Part shown: positions 17,961-26,464 of the stretch, in pieces
How positions within the stretch are numbered: position 1 is the stretch's first letter
Layout: each line of letters begins with the position of its first letter
From: a marine bacterium B5-7
Lineage (GTDB): Bacteria; Pseudomonadota; Gammaproteobacteria; Arenicellales; CAJQKF01
Assembly (NCBI GenBank): GCA_021604525.1
Contig: BQJD01000024.1
Span: 1 to 55,543 of the forward strand
Length of the DNA: 55,543 bases
Reading direction: 5' to 3'
Program-made: the position numbers and the translations under genes
The notes under the pieces: model-generated
What the model was told of the DNA's origin: nothing
Database searches by the model: none
The model's input: only the letters and a program-made list of their open reading frames with translations

Positions 17961-20012
17961 TTAAACGGTTACGATCTCACGACGCGGCATGATCATGGAT
18001 GGTTGTCCGCTTTGATGGCAATCCACCTCACGCGCGAAACGATGTCCGGCGTGAACCGCGTGGGCAATGAGTGCCGGCGCCAGACAGTCACCGATTCGTT
18101 CAATAGTTTGTATGCCCTCAGGGGCCAGTTCCAGGATTTCATAGTACAGCGCATCTACTGGCGTGCGCGAGGTCACCGTTAATAACGAAGTTGCATCGAG
18201 TTCTGTTGCCTTACCTGAAAACAGGCAGGCGATCGATGCAATCTGCCCATCATATTTATTTACCAGGTGATTAGGAATTACATTCACACCGAGCTCGATC
18301 AGGCGTGCATTGCTGCGATGTAGCTCATCGGTATAGGCGGTCCACTCGGCAGCCACGGTGCCGGTGGTCACCAGGGTGACGTCATGGCCATCCGCAACCA
18401 GTTGTTCCGCCAGTACCACCGCCATGTAGTAACCATCGTCATCATAGATAACCACCGGGCCAGCCGGTAACGGTTCAGCATTCATGTCCATGATGTCATC
18501 GGGAGTCAATATGCCAGGTAGATCAAAGCCGGTAACCGGCGTTCGATGTTCACGTCCAATGCCGTCACGTCGCCAGCGCGCGCCGGTTGCGATTGCAACT
18601 ATGGTTGCATCGAATTCAACGATATCCTGAGCACCCATCGGGCTTGCCAGGAACAGCTCAAGATTGGGTAAGTTGTTCATCAGTTGCAGGCGATGATCGC
18701 GTACCCGTGACCATGCGCCAAGACCCGGCAACGCCGACTCGCGGGTAACTCGCCCACCCGATGTATTGGCTGCGTCCGCCAGGGTCACCTGATAACCCCG
18801 ACGCGCCAACGTCACGGCGGCTTCAAGTCCTGCGGGTCCGGCACCAACTATCAGTACCGAACTGTCCGAAGCGGCCGGCTCGACTTTTTCCGGATGCCAA
18901 CCGCTGCGCCATTCCTCACCCATGGTTGGATTCTGGGTGCAACGTATCGGGTTGCCGCGTGAATCGGATGCATAACAAATATTGCAACCAATACATTCAC
19001 GAATCTCATCGATGCGGCCATCGCTAATCTTGTTGGGTAAAAACGGGTCGGCGATTGATGGTCGTGCAGCACCGATAAAATCGAGCACACCGCTTGATAT
19101 CATGCGCGCCATTGTATCAGGGGATGTAAAGCGGCCAACGCCGACGACCGGCTTGCCGACCAGCTCACGGACTTCCCGCGCGAAGCTCTCTTGCGCGCCT
19201 TCTTCAACAAATCGTGAACTACCCATATCCATTGAATAATCGTCAACGACCACATCCCAGATATCGGCCAGTGGTCCCAGCGATTCCATCATCGCTTTAA
19301 GCTCTTCACTGGATACATCGTAACCGCCGACATTAGCCATGGAAAACCGTATCGCCAGTGCCCTGTCAGGGCCAATGGCATCTCGTGCTTCAAGCAGCAG
19401 CTCGCGAACGATACGCATACGATTTTCAACAGAACCACCATACTCATCGACACGATGATTGGTCGACTTTGACAGGAAGTTGTTAAGCAGATAACCGTGG
19501 GTCGCGTATACATAGACGATATCGAAGCCGGCAGTCGCTGCACGTTTTGCGGCATCACGATGCCAGCGCCTGAGTTCAACGATATCCCGCCGATCCATGA
19601 CGCGGCATTGCACCGGGTCAGTTCTTGACGGAATGCTGACAAGGTCCATAGACGGTTGTCGACTGGCGAGATTGGCCACGTAATTGCCGCCATACCACAA
19701 CTCCACGCCTGCCAGTGAACCATGCTGTTTAACTGCCTCAACCATCAGGGCATTGGCCTTGATATCTTCGTTGTCCCACAGGCTGGCATAGGGATAGGGC
19801 GTGTCATCCGATGATGGATGAATCGAACAATACTCGGTATTAACCACACCCCATCCACCCTCGGCCTTGACGCCGCGCATTGCCGCAAGGGATTGAGGTC
19901 GGTCGCGTCCCATGCCGGTACAGTGCGGTACCTGGTAGAAACGATTGGGTGCGGTGACGGGGCCGATAGCCACCTGCTCGAACAGAACGTCGTAACGCGG
20001 ATCGCGGCTCAT
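17961..20012 (-). CDS. Trimethylamine dehydrogenase-family flavoprotein (DgcA/StcD/TMADH-like N-demethylase)
   Basis: 683 residues in three parts: an FMN TIM barrel of the old-yellow-enzyme family (1-330), a [4Fe-4S] site with C340, C343, C346 and C358 (CIGCNIC then RCTQNP), and two nucleotide-binding folds (VLIVGAGPAGLEAA near 388; VVIYDDDGYYMAVVLAEQLV near 510). VPHCTGMG places C31 where TMADH has the Cys that binds FMN covalently, and NTEYCSI keeps the Tyr of the substrate pocket (Y61). The two Trp of the TMADH aromatic cage seem to be replaced, so the substrate is probably not trimethylamine. Dimethylglycine and N-methylproline demethylases belong to the same family. Electrons would pass via FeS to an acceptor not encoded here. 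Confidence 0.85.
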   Translation of the reverse strand: MSRDPRYDVLFEQVAIGPVTAPNRFYQVPHCTGMGRDRPQSLAAMRGVKAEGGWGVVNTEYCSIHPSSDDTPYPYASLWDNEDIKANALMVEAVKQHGSLAGVELWYGGNYVANLASRQPSMDLVSIPSRTDPVQCRVMDRRDIVELRRWHRDAAKRAATAGFDIVYVYATHGYLLNNFLSKSTNHRVDEYGGSVENRMRIVRELLLEARDAIGPDRALAIRFSMANVGGYDVSSEELKAMMESLGPLADIWDVVVDDYSMDMGSSRFVEEGAQESFAREVRELVGKPVVGVGRFTSPDTMARMISSGVLDFIGAARPSIADPFLPNKISDGRIDEIRECIGCNICYASDSRGNPIRCTQNPTMGEEWRSGWHPEKVEPAASDSSVLIVGAGPAGLEAAVTLARRGYQVTLADAANTSGGRVTRESALPGLGAWSRVRDHRLQLMNNLPNLELFLASPMGAQDIVEFDATIVAIATGARWRRDGIGREHRTPVTGFDLPGILTPDDIMDMNAEPLPAGPVVIYDDDGYYMAVVLAEQLVADGHDVTLVTTGTVAAEWTAYTDELHRSNARLIELGVNVIPNHLVNKYDGQIASIACLFSGKATELDATSLLTVTSRTPVDALYYEILELAPEGIQTIERIGDCLAPALIAHAVHAGHRFAREVDCHQSGQPSMIMPRREIVTV

Positions 20013-20251
20013 CGGCGGGACTCAACAGTGGCTACAGAGTCGATATTATAACGTCATCTCATGCTCTAACCCGTCCGTCATTGACTTCCCATATGATAAT
20101 AGTTGAGATCCACTTTCTGCATTTCCATGAAAAAGAAAAAGCATCATCATTATTCTCGCCCACTAACAAGAAAGGTGAATGATATTGGTAATTTCTTCCG
20201 CCTTCAGGTTAGAACACATTTTGTGAATAACGCCTCGGAATTTTGTACGAA
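20013..20251. other. Intergenic region, nothing recognised
   Basis: The 239 bp lie between the TMADH-like gene start and the end of the MscS gene. An A-rich tract sits near 20127-20140. No ORF, hairpin with T-tract or clear promoter was found. A promoter for the minus-strand TMADH-methyltransferase operon must lie here. Confidence 0.4.
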
Positions 20252-21553
20252 TTAGTCTTCGACCGTATCGGTGGGTGGAATCAAATGGATATCCCGTTGC
20301 GGGAATGGAATCTCGATATTGTTGGCGGCAAACTTGTCCCACACTCGCAGGAGGATCTCGCTCTTGACGTTGGAAACACCATTTTGTGGATCGCGAATCC
20401 ATACGCGTATTTCGAGATCGATAGAACTGTCTCCAAAACCTTTAAGCAGCACATTGGTCTTCGGGTCGGATATGATTCGGGGTGTTTCGGCGGCGGCTTC
20501 GAAGCATAGCTCAATGGCCCGACGTGGATCGGAGCTATAGGAGATGCCGAGCGGTATCTTCAGTCGCACGGTGTCGTTGCTGTAAGACCAGTTAACGACT
20601 TGTTGGGTTATAAGATCTTCATTCGGTATGAGCCACTCCATGCCATCACGTGTGACCACTGATACATAACGTGCGCCCAGAGACTTTATCCATCCATAAG
20701 TCTCACCGACGCTGATAACATCGCCGGGTTTGATTGATTTATCTAGAAGGATGATGACCCCGCTGACCAGATTCGAAACGATCTTCTGCAGTCCGAAGCC
20801 GATGCCGACGCCGATGGCACCGGCGAGGAAGGCGAATGCAGTCAGTTCAATACCAACGACATTCAATGCAACGACCACCGCGATGGCTGTCAAGACTATT
20901 TTGAGGAGCTTGACGAATAGAACCTGAACCGTCGGTGTCAGGTTTTGACTTTCTGTGATGCGACGTTCGAGCAGGTTGGAAGCAACGCCTGCTACCCACA
21001 GCAACATCCCGAGCGCTAACACACCTTTCAGTACCAGCAAAGCCGAGACCCGCATGTCGCCGGCAGAGAAAGCCAGTTTGTCCAGTAGCTCAATGGTGTC
21101 ATCCAGAAGGCCGACAATATTCAGTGCCGCTACTGTCCAGGCGACCATTGCCACCACACGTGCCCAACCTGGATCACGTACTAGCCCGGTGGTCAGCCGA
21201 ATAACAACCCATGCAGTGAGCAGGCTGACGGTGATACGTAACAGATCATGGGGCCATTGCACATGGGAGGCGACCAGCAACGCAATCCACTGCAACATGA
21301 GCCAGGTTGCCGGCAACGTGATTGGCGCAGTAACTTTTACGACGCGCGCAGTCAGCTTTTCAAGCGTGCGCCGTTGGGATTGCTGCTCAAGAATGCGGCG
21401 CAGACGCGGCGCTATGAGCATGGCAAGCGAAAATAGAACCAGCACTACCAGTATCTGGATAAGATTCGCCCATGCAAACACATAGGATTCGAGCCAACCC
21501 TGGCCCGATTCCACGGTTGTTTCCCAGAATTTAAGGTCGATCAATTTATCCAT
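20252..21553 (-). CDS. MscS-family mechanosensitive ion channel
   Basis: 433 residues. Four to five N-terminal hydrophobic segments span roughly residues 28-250. They are followed by the MscS pore helix and beta domain: AIGVGIGFGLQKIVSNLVSG (Gly/Ala-rich TM3), then LLDKSIKPGDVISVGETYGW and LIPNEDLITQQVVNWSY. The C-terminal alpha-beta vestibule ends in PFPQRDIHL. Such channels release solutes on hypo-osmotic shock. That fits a cell that handles methylated osmolytes, though the link to the amine locus is only by proximity. Confidence 0.92.
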   Translation of the reverse strand: MDKLIDLKFWETTVESGQGWLESYVFAWANLIQILVVLVLFSLAMLIAPRLRRILEQQSQRRTLEKLTARVVKVTAPITLPATWLMLQWIALLVASHVQWPHDLLRITVSLLTAWVVIRLTTGLVRDPGWARVVAMVAWTVAALNIVGLLDDTIELLDKLAFSAGDMRVSALLVLKGVLALGMLLWVAGVASNLLERRITESQNLTPTVQVLFVKLLKIVLTAIAVVVALNVVGIELTAFAFLAGAIGVGIGFGLQKIVSNLVSGVIILLDKSIKPGDVISVGETYGWIKSLGARYVSVVTRDGMEWLIPNEDLITQQVVNWSYSNDTVRLKIPLGISYSSDPRRAIELCFEAAAETPRIISDPKTNVLLKGFGDSSIDLEIRVWIRDPQNGVSNVKSEILLRVWDKFAANNIEIPFPQRDIHLIPPTDTVED

Positions 21554-21633
21554 TTTCTATCCCGTCTGTACGACGTGGTAAGGACGGGCGAAATCACCCT
21601 GGTTTTCGCTACCATGTAGTTCGTGCCTGAAGC

Positions 21634-22611
21634 TTATATCCATTTAAGCCAGCGTAATACAATGAATTCGACAACGGCGAGAATGGGTATGGAGATTGCT
21701 ATAAGCGCGAACGACCATTCAGTATCCACACCTGGCATGCCGGCAACGTTGATTCCGAACAGCCCAGTCAACAGGCTCGGTGGTAACAGCAAGGCGGCGA
21801 CTACCGTTAATACATACATTGTGCGATTCATCCGTTCGTTCATACGGTTGTTAAGTTCGTCCTGGGCGACGGCGGCGCGTTCACGAATCGAATCCAGATC
21901 TTCGACGATACGCAGGGTTCGATCAGCGGTTTCGCGAAGGTATGCGCGATCAAGATCCGTCAGCCACTGTATCGGTTCGGTCTGGAATCGTGACAGTGCG
22001 TCCCTTTGCGGAGCAAGATAGCGTCTGAGATTGATGGCCTTCTGTCGAATATTCTGTAAACGCGATCGTAAGGATGTATCGGATGTTTCAATAAGTTCAG
22101 CCTGCAACTCATCGACCTTATCGTCCAGATCGTCAATGACGGGCACAATAGCCTGCATGAGCAAGTCGGAGATTCGCGACAGGAACTCACTGCTATTGTG
22201 TGGTCCATGGCCGCTTCGTAACTGTTCCTCGATCTGTGCGCCTGCCATCAGGCGACGTCGTCGCAAAGTGATGATGCGCTTCGAGTCAATCCACATATGC
22301 AGCCCGACCATGTCATCAGGCTCATCGTCAGGGTTCATGTTGATGCCCCGCATGATGACCATCAGACCGTCGCCGATGGCTTGTACCCGTGGACGGTTGG
22401 CCGTAGATATCAGCAGTGCACTTGCTGTAGCGTCATCCAGACCCGTGTATTCACGCATCCATTCATTTGCTTCGTCCCCGGTCCGGTCGAGGTGTATCCA
22501 TAGCACGCCGTCTTCGGGTTTCCATTCGCGAATATCATTCCAGTCGAGTGGGACTCCACCGCCATTCCCGTCGAGCTTATAGGCGAACAGCAATCCGTCG
22601 GTATGTTGCAT
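21634..22611 (-). CDS. zntB: CorA-superfamily divalent cation transporter, ZntB-like
   Basis: 325 residues. A long N-terminal cytoplasmic domain has coiled-coil character around residues 150-255. Two C-terminal membrane helices follow (YVLTVVAALLLPPSLLTGLF and WSFALIAISIPILAVVEFIV), joined by the loop GINVAGMPG. The usual CorA GMN reads GIN here, and the N-x-x-G-M/I-P-G loop is typical of ZntB zinc transporters. It lies 80 bp upstream of the MscS gene on the same strand. Cation choice (Zn or Mg) is inferred from the loop only. Confidence 0.88.
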   Translation of the reverse strand: MQHTDGLLFAYKLDGNGGGVPLDWNDIREWKPEDGVLWIHLDRTGDEANEWMREYTGLDDATASALLISTANRPRVQAIGDGLMVIMRGINMNPDDEPDDMVGLHMWIDSKRIITLRRRRLMAGAQIEEQLRSGHGPHNSSEFLSRISDLLMQAIVPVIDDLDDKVDELQAELIETSDTSLRSRLQNIRQKAINLRRYLAPQRDALSRFQTEPIQWLTDLDRAYLRETADRTLRIVEDLDSIRERAAVAQDELNNRMNERMNRTMYVLTVVAALLLPPSLLTGLFGINVAGMPGVDTEWSFALIAISIPILAVVEFIVLRWLKWI

Positions 22612-22835
22612 GGATCGTATCCCTCATTTTGCCGGTTAAGTGTTTGACACATTATTTGGTTCGGATGATTACCGCGGCGATAAAAATCAGTTGAGAACAG
22701 TTCCCATGATAACTTGTTGGCTTGGAAATACGGAATCCGTTGATTTTTGTTGTGTGTATGAATGTCCTTAAGTTTGTCGTTAAATATCGCAAACCGGATT
22801 CTTTGTGTTACCGTCTTATCCAAACGTACTTGATA

Positions 22836-23606
22836 TCAAATACGTTTGGCGTGTTCAATAACTGGCGTATTCACGCCATCAAGTGGCAACTCGAAGCGAT
22901 AGTTCACCAGATCGGCGCGATGCACCGTACGTCCGCTTAATACCCGGTCGCCACTGGAAGTCGCATAGGTCATACGACGTTCGAGTATGGGCGCGGTTGA
23001 TTCGATCAAAAGCAATGAAGCATAAAGATCTCCGGCCTGTTGTGCGCCAACTGTCCAACTGGCTTGTGCGAGGTCGACTGTATTCCGCAGTCTTTCTACA
23101 AAAGAACCGAGTGCCACTTTCTTGTTGAATGCTGCACGTCGCGCAACCGATCCGGCTATAAAACGTTCGTCAATGGCAATTGGAGAGGTGCCGATCATTC
23201 GTTGTCGTCGGATGGAGAGAACTTCGTCGTTTGGCTCGAGATCAAGACGCTGATGATCCTCCGGGCGTGCTTTACGCCAGACAAATTGGAGTAACCTGGC
23301 GCGTTGTTTGATGCCCTTCTCCATATACTGCCCGGCAATGTCCAGAGTTGGATCGAGTCGCTCGACGAATACTTTCTTGTTAACGAAAGTTCCCTGTCCT
23401 GAATGACGCTGGATCAGGCCTTCCTCGACAAGTTCTGCAATTGCCTGTCGTATGGTCATTCGACTAACGCCGAATCGCTCAACAAGTTCATGATCACCGT
23501 AGAAGCGTTTATCGGGATCGGGCCAGTTCAGTATTTCAGACAACAGCTTCATTCTGATCTGAACGAACAACGGAATCGGTGAAGTATGATCGAGAGGGAA
23601 ATCCAT
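22836..23606 (-). CDS. GntR-family regulator, HutC/UTRA type
   Basis: The start at 23606 gives 256 residues beginning MDFPLDHTSPIPLFVQI, the normal HutC-subfamily N-terminus. The upstream extension to 23756 runs through the promoter region and is rejected. The winged HTH spans about residues 12-78: FGVSRMTIRQAIAELVEEGL and QRHSGQGTFVNKK. The UTRA ligand domain follows, with SIRRQRMIGTSPIAIDERFI. It is divergent from the diiron protein gene with a near-perfect palindrome between them, so it probably represses that operon until a small-molecule inducer binds. Confidence 0.88.
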   Translation of the reverse strand: MDFPLDHTSPIPLFVQIRMKLLSEILNWPDPDKRFYGDHELVERFGVSRMTIRQAIAELVEEGLIQRHSGQGTFVNKKVFVERLDPTLDIAGQYMEKGIKQRARLLQFVWRKARPEDHQRLDLEPNDEVLSIRRQRMIGTSPIAIDERFIAGSVARRAAFNKKVALGSFVERLRNTVDLAQASWTVGAQQAGDLYASLLLIESTAPILERRMTYATSSGDRVLSGRTVHRADLVNYRFELPLDGVNTPVIEHAKRI

Positions 23607-23655
23607 GATGAGCAAGCTTTCCGTAATTTTGGAGATATTGTTCAAATGACGATTC

Positions 23656-23679
23656 AAATGTATAGTCAAGTATACATTT
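23656..23679. promoter_or_regulatory. Long perfect inverted repeat, candidate GntR/UTRA operator
   Basis: AAATGTATA and TATACATTT form perfect 9-bp arms around the 6-bp spacer GTCAAG. It is centred in the 137-bp gap between the divergent GntR gene and the diiron protein gene. The inner GTATAGTC and GTATAC resemble the T-G-T-x-x-A/T-A-C-A type sites of HutC-like regulators. Confidence 0.65.
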
Positions 23680-23743
23680 ATATGTGTGAATAAAGGGCAA
23701 CCCTTTAACTTATGCACGACATCACGAGTCGAGGAGAACGTCA

Positions 23744-24688
23744 GTGGACGCATCAATGCTTGAAGAAACGATTCAGAATCCGAACCCGTATCCGATTATT
23801 GGCGAGCTGCAGTACCAGGATGTCTGGAATTTGTGTCAGCAGGCGCGTGAACTGGCATGGGATGCTGATAAGGATATTGATTGGGTCGCGCTTAAAGATG
23901 AATTATCAATCTTGCCAGAGGAAGTTCGCGTGGCGGGTGCCGAGTGGTGGTCACTACGAGCATGGATGGAACATGGGGCGACACCCTATGGGGCGGAAAG
24001 ATACCGTCAGGCGGTTTATGAACATCTGCCATTTGAGATCAAGCAGCACGTGGCGAACTTCATCATGGAGGAATTGCGTCACCACGAAGCATCCTTTCGG
24101 ATAGCTGATGCGCTTGGTGGTTATCAACCGAGCCCGCGCAGTGACTATTTCAAACTCGTTATCCCAAAATTTCATGATGAGAAGGAAGAAAAACAAATGT
24201 CCTTCTATGCGGGCATGGCAGTCAATACACTATTCGAACAGCTTTCCGGAGAATTACTGGCTGCACGCTACAGGAACGCGCGCTTTGACGGGATAAAGCA
24301 TGCCTGCAAGTTGATCCTGCGTGATGAAGCCCGGCATGTACAGTTCGGACGGATTCTGATGAAACGGTTCTTCGACCAACTTGATGTCGAAGAGAAGAAG
24401 ATGCTCGGTAACAAGTTTGCCGGGAAATTACGCGGTAGTCTCCTGAACGGGGTTTATGCCGTAGTTAATTTGCCAGAGGACGAACGCAAACGTTCATCAC
24501 ACGCACGAGCCCTTGCTGCAGAACACGGCCTGGGTGCGACTTATCCAGACGAGGAAGTCGAAATTATTGCCACGGCACTGCAACAGATTCGCGATGACAT
24601 TGCACCATACGATGTGCCTATACCGCGTATTCCCGAGATTGAAGGTGAAACAGATCCACCCATGCAGCGTGCGGCGGCTACCTTATAG
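23744..24688 (+). CDS. Ferritin-like diiron carboxylate protein of unknown substrate
   Basis: 314 residues from GTG at 23744; GAGGAG at 23731-23736 is spaced 7 nt and decides this start over the ATG at 23756. The helical core shows diiron ligands: EEL-R-HHE near residues 109-115 (ExxxHxE), E near EQLSGE, and DEARHVQFG near residue 198. An earlier Glu in AEWWSLRAWMEHG may complete the site. This layout is that of ferritin-like oxygenases and oxidases such as AurF-type N-oxygenases, R2-like oxidases and other uncharacterised groups. It is the first gene next to the divergent GntR regulator. It may carry out the first oxidative step in the locus, but its substrate is unknown. Confidence 0.8.
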   Translation: MDASMLEETIQNPNPYPIIGELQYQDVWNLCQQARELAWDADKDIDWVALKDELSILPEEVRVAGAEWWSLRAWMEHGATPYGAERYRQAVYEHLPFEIKQHVANFIMEELRHHEASFRIADALGGYQPSPRSDYFKLVIPKFHDEKEEKQMSFYAGMAVNTLFEQLSGELLAARYRNARFDGIKHACKLILRDEARHVQFGRILMKRFFDQLDVEEKKMLGNKFAGKLRGSLLNGVYAVVNLPEDERKRSSHARALAAEHGLGATYPDEEVEIIATALQQIRDDIAPYDVPIPRIPEIEGETDPPMQRAAATL

Positions 24689-24727
24689 AAAATTATCCGG
24701 CAGACTGTAATTTATATTAATTGAGGG

Positions 24728-25111
24728 TCAAACTTTGGCGGCTTGCACTTCGACTTCCAGTTTGAGTCCAGGTATTACCAAAGCAGATACATATACAAGC
24801 GTCGATGCCGGACGGTGGTCACCGAGGTAACGGGTGCGAACTGTACCGTATGCAGCAAGGTCGGCCGGATCGACAAGATATGCGGTCATCTTGACGATAT
24901 CGGCGATACTCATATCTGCACTTTTCAGAATGTGAGTAATGTTGTCCCAGATTATTTCTGCCTGGGCTTCGGCGTTTTCCGCAACATTGCCTTCGATGGT
25001 TTTGCCGATCTGTCCCGACACAGTTAGCCAGCGTGCTCCGGCGCCGATCTCGATGGCGTGACTATAGGTCGATGCAGGTGCGGCGATAGTTGGTGGGTTG
25101 TGTATCTTCAC
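24728..25111 (-). CDS. RidA-family (YjgF/YER057c/UK114) protein
   Basis: 127 residues. The C-terminal block STLVYVSALVIPGLKLEVEV carries the expected P-G-x-x-x-E-V-E pattern, but the usual catalytic Arg-Ser/Thr pocket reads RPASTLVYVS, with the Arg kept. The N-terminal Y-S-H-A-I-E-I-G motif is present. RidA proteins hydrolyse reactive enamine or imine intermediates made by PLP enzymes and amine oxidases. Its place here suggests that the locus makes an imine. It is convergent with the diiron gene and 138 bp downstream of the alcohol dehydrogenase. Confidence 0.88.
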   Translation of the reverse strand: MKIHNPPTIAAPASTYSHAIEIGAGARWLTVSGQIGKTIEGNVAENAEAQAEIIWDNITHILKSADMSIADIVKMTAYLVDPADLAAYGTVRTRYLGDHRPASTLVYVSALVIPGLKLEVEVQAAKV

Positions 25112-25249
25112 GAGTATTCCTGTTCAATTGGCAATGGTTAATTGTGTACTGGTAAACGCATACCAGAATGATTGGCAGGATTGATCTCGTCGAACCGACC
25201 TTGGATCAGTGTGGTAAAGCATATAAAAGATCAATAAATTGAGCGTGTG

Positions 25250-26428
25250 TTACAGGGAAAGTTGTGGCTGGTTTCCAGCGGTGGGTGTACGCATGGCCTC
25301 AATAATTTTGCGTACCTGTTGTTCGTCGGCCGATCGCGGATTAACGCGAATCTGACCACTTTTCATGGACCCCGCAGCGACTGCGTCGCGTGCCTCGTCG
25401 CTGGTTACCCACTCATCCAGACTAATATCTAGATTGATTTCATAACGTAATCTCGACAGACCTGCAGCGGCGCTATCGGCATCCAGAAGCGTAGCGATAT
25501 CGGCACCTTTTCTACCGAGCTCAGGTTCGTTAAATGCAGTGGTCCAAGGTAAGGCCAGTGCGTTTGCCAACCCGTGCGGCACGTGATTCAGTGCGCCAAG
25601 AGCACCCGCAATTGCATGGGATAAACCGAGATGAGCGCTATTGAATGCAATGCCGGCTTGCATCGAGGCAACCAGGCAATTACCACGCGCGTTGATGTCA
25701 TTCGGTTCATGACAGGCCTCAGGCAGAGCACGGGCCAGGAGTCGAATTGCCGAATATGCAAATGGATCGGTCATCGGACCGGCAGCCTTCGATGTGTAAG
25801 CTTCCACCGCATGGGTCATGGCATCATACCCGGAGGCAGCAGTGACCGAAGGTGGTGCGGATGTTGATAGTTCCGGATCGAGAAGCGCAATTCGGGCACT
25901 CATTTCGCTTGAACGGAACACCATCTTGTAGTCCGTGCCACTTTTGGCCACGATGGCCGATTCAGATACTTCGCTTCCGGTTCCAGCGGTTGTTGGAACG
26001 CAGATAAACAGACTGTGATGAGGTTTCATGAACACCCCTACAGGTCCGGATATATTTTCGACCGGCCCGGGATTAGCAAGCAACATGCGGGCGACTTTGG
26101 CCGTATCCATAGCCGATCCACCACCAACCGCGATAATGAGATCGGCCTCGCTGTCTGCGAGTTTCGCGTGAGCGCTCTCCACCGTATCGGTATCCGGCTC
26201 CTGTTGCGGCACGCTGTGAAAAACCACATCCAGATCTTTTAACTGGGTTTGTAATCGACTTTCAACCTCTCCACCGATAAAAAACTCATCAAGCAATACG
26301 CAGGCTCGCCTACGTCGTTCGGCGAGGGCAATCCCTGCTATTGAATCGAAACATCCTGGCTTGAATTCGACGCGATGGGTTGCGTGTTGAAAGGAAAAAT
26401 TGGGGAATGTGGTGCTCATGCTAATCAA
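25250..26428 (-). CDS. Iron-containing alcohol dehydrogenase
   Basis: 392 residues with the group III ADH layout. The NAD-binding GGGSAMDTAK is near residue 97. The metal site is given by YDAMTHAVEAYTSK (Asp/His) and GLSHAIAGALGALNHVPHGLANALALP (two His). VPTTAGTGSEVSESAIV is the conserved TxxGTGSE segment. It should oxidise an alcohol (or reduce the aldehyde) with NAD(P). It sits 36 bp downstream of the aldehyde dehydrogenase gene, giving a two-step alcohol-aldehyde-acid route. Confidence 0.93.
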   Translation of the reverse strand: MISMSTTFPNFSFQHATHRVEFKPGCFDSIAGIALAERRRRACVLLDEFFIGGEVESRLQTQLKDLDVVFHSVPQQEPDTDTVESAHAKLADSEADLIIAVGGGSAMDTAKVARMLLANPGPVENISGPVGVFMKPHHSLFICVPTTAGTGSEVSESAIVAKSGTDYKMVFRSSEMSARIALLDPELSTSAPPSVTAASGYDAMTHAVEAYTSKAAGPMTDPFAYSAIRLLARALPEACHEPNDINARGNCLVASMQAGIAFNSAHLGLSHAIAGALGALNHVPHGLANALALPWTTAFNEPELGRKGADIATLLDADSAAAGLSRLRYEINLDISLDEWVTSDEARDAVAAGSMKSGQIRVNPRSADEQQVRKIIEAMRTPTAGNQPQLSL

Positions 26429-26464
26429 CTCGATAATGATATGGTGTCCGAATTCCGATAGGTT

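Noticed and set aside
19290-19741. Minus-strand 150-residue frame inside the TMADH-like gene, and many similar frames on both strands of the long genes
   Set aside because: They are shadows of high-GC genes, with no family motifs and no ribosome-binding sites.
3524-20012. The locus as a standard glycine betaine (GbcAB-DgcAB-SoxBDAG) pathway
   Set aside because: No soxBDAG genes, no gbcB reductase and no dgcB were found, and the aminotransferase and the PYROXD2-like pair do not belong to that pathway.
22836-23756. 306-residue frame for the UTRA regulator
   Set aside because: The first 50 residues cross the palindrome and promoter region. The start at 23606 matches the family.
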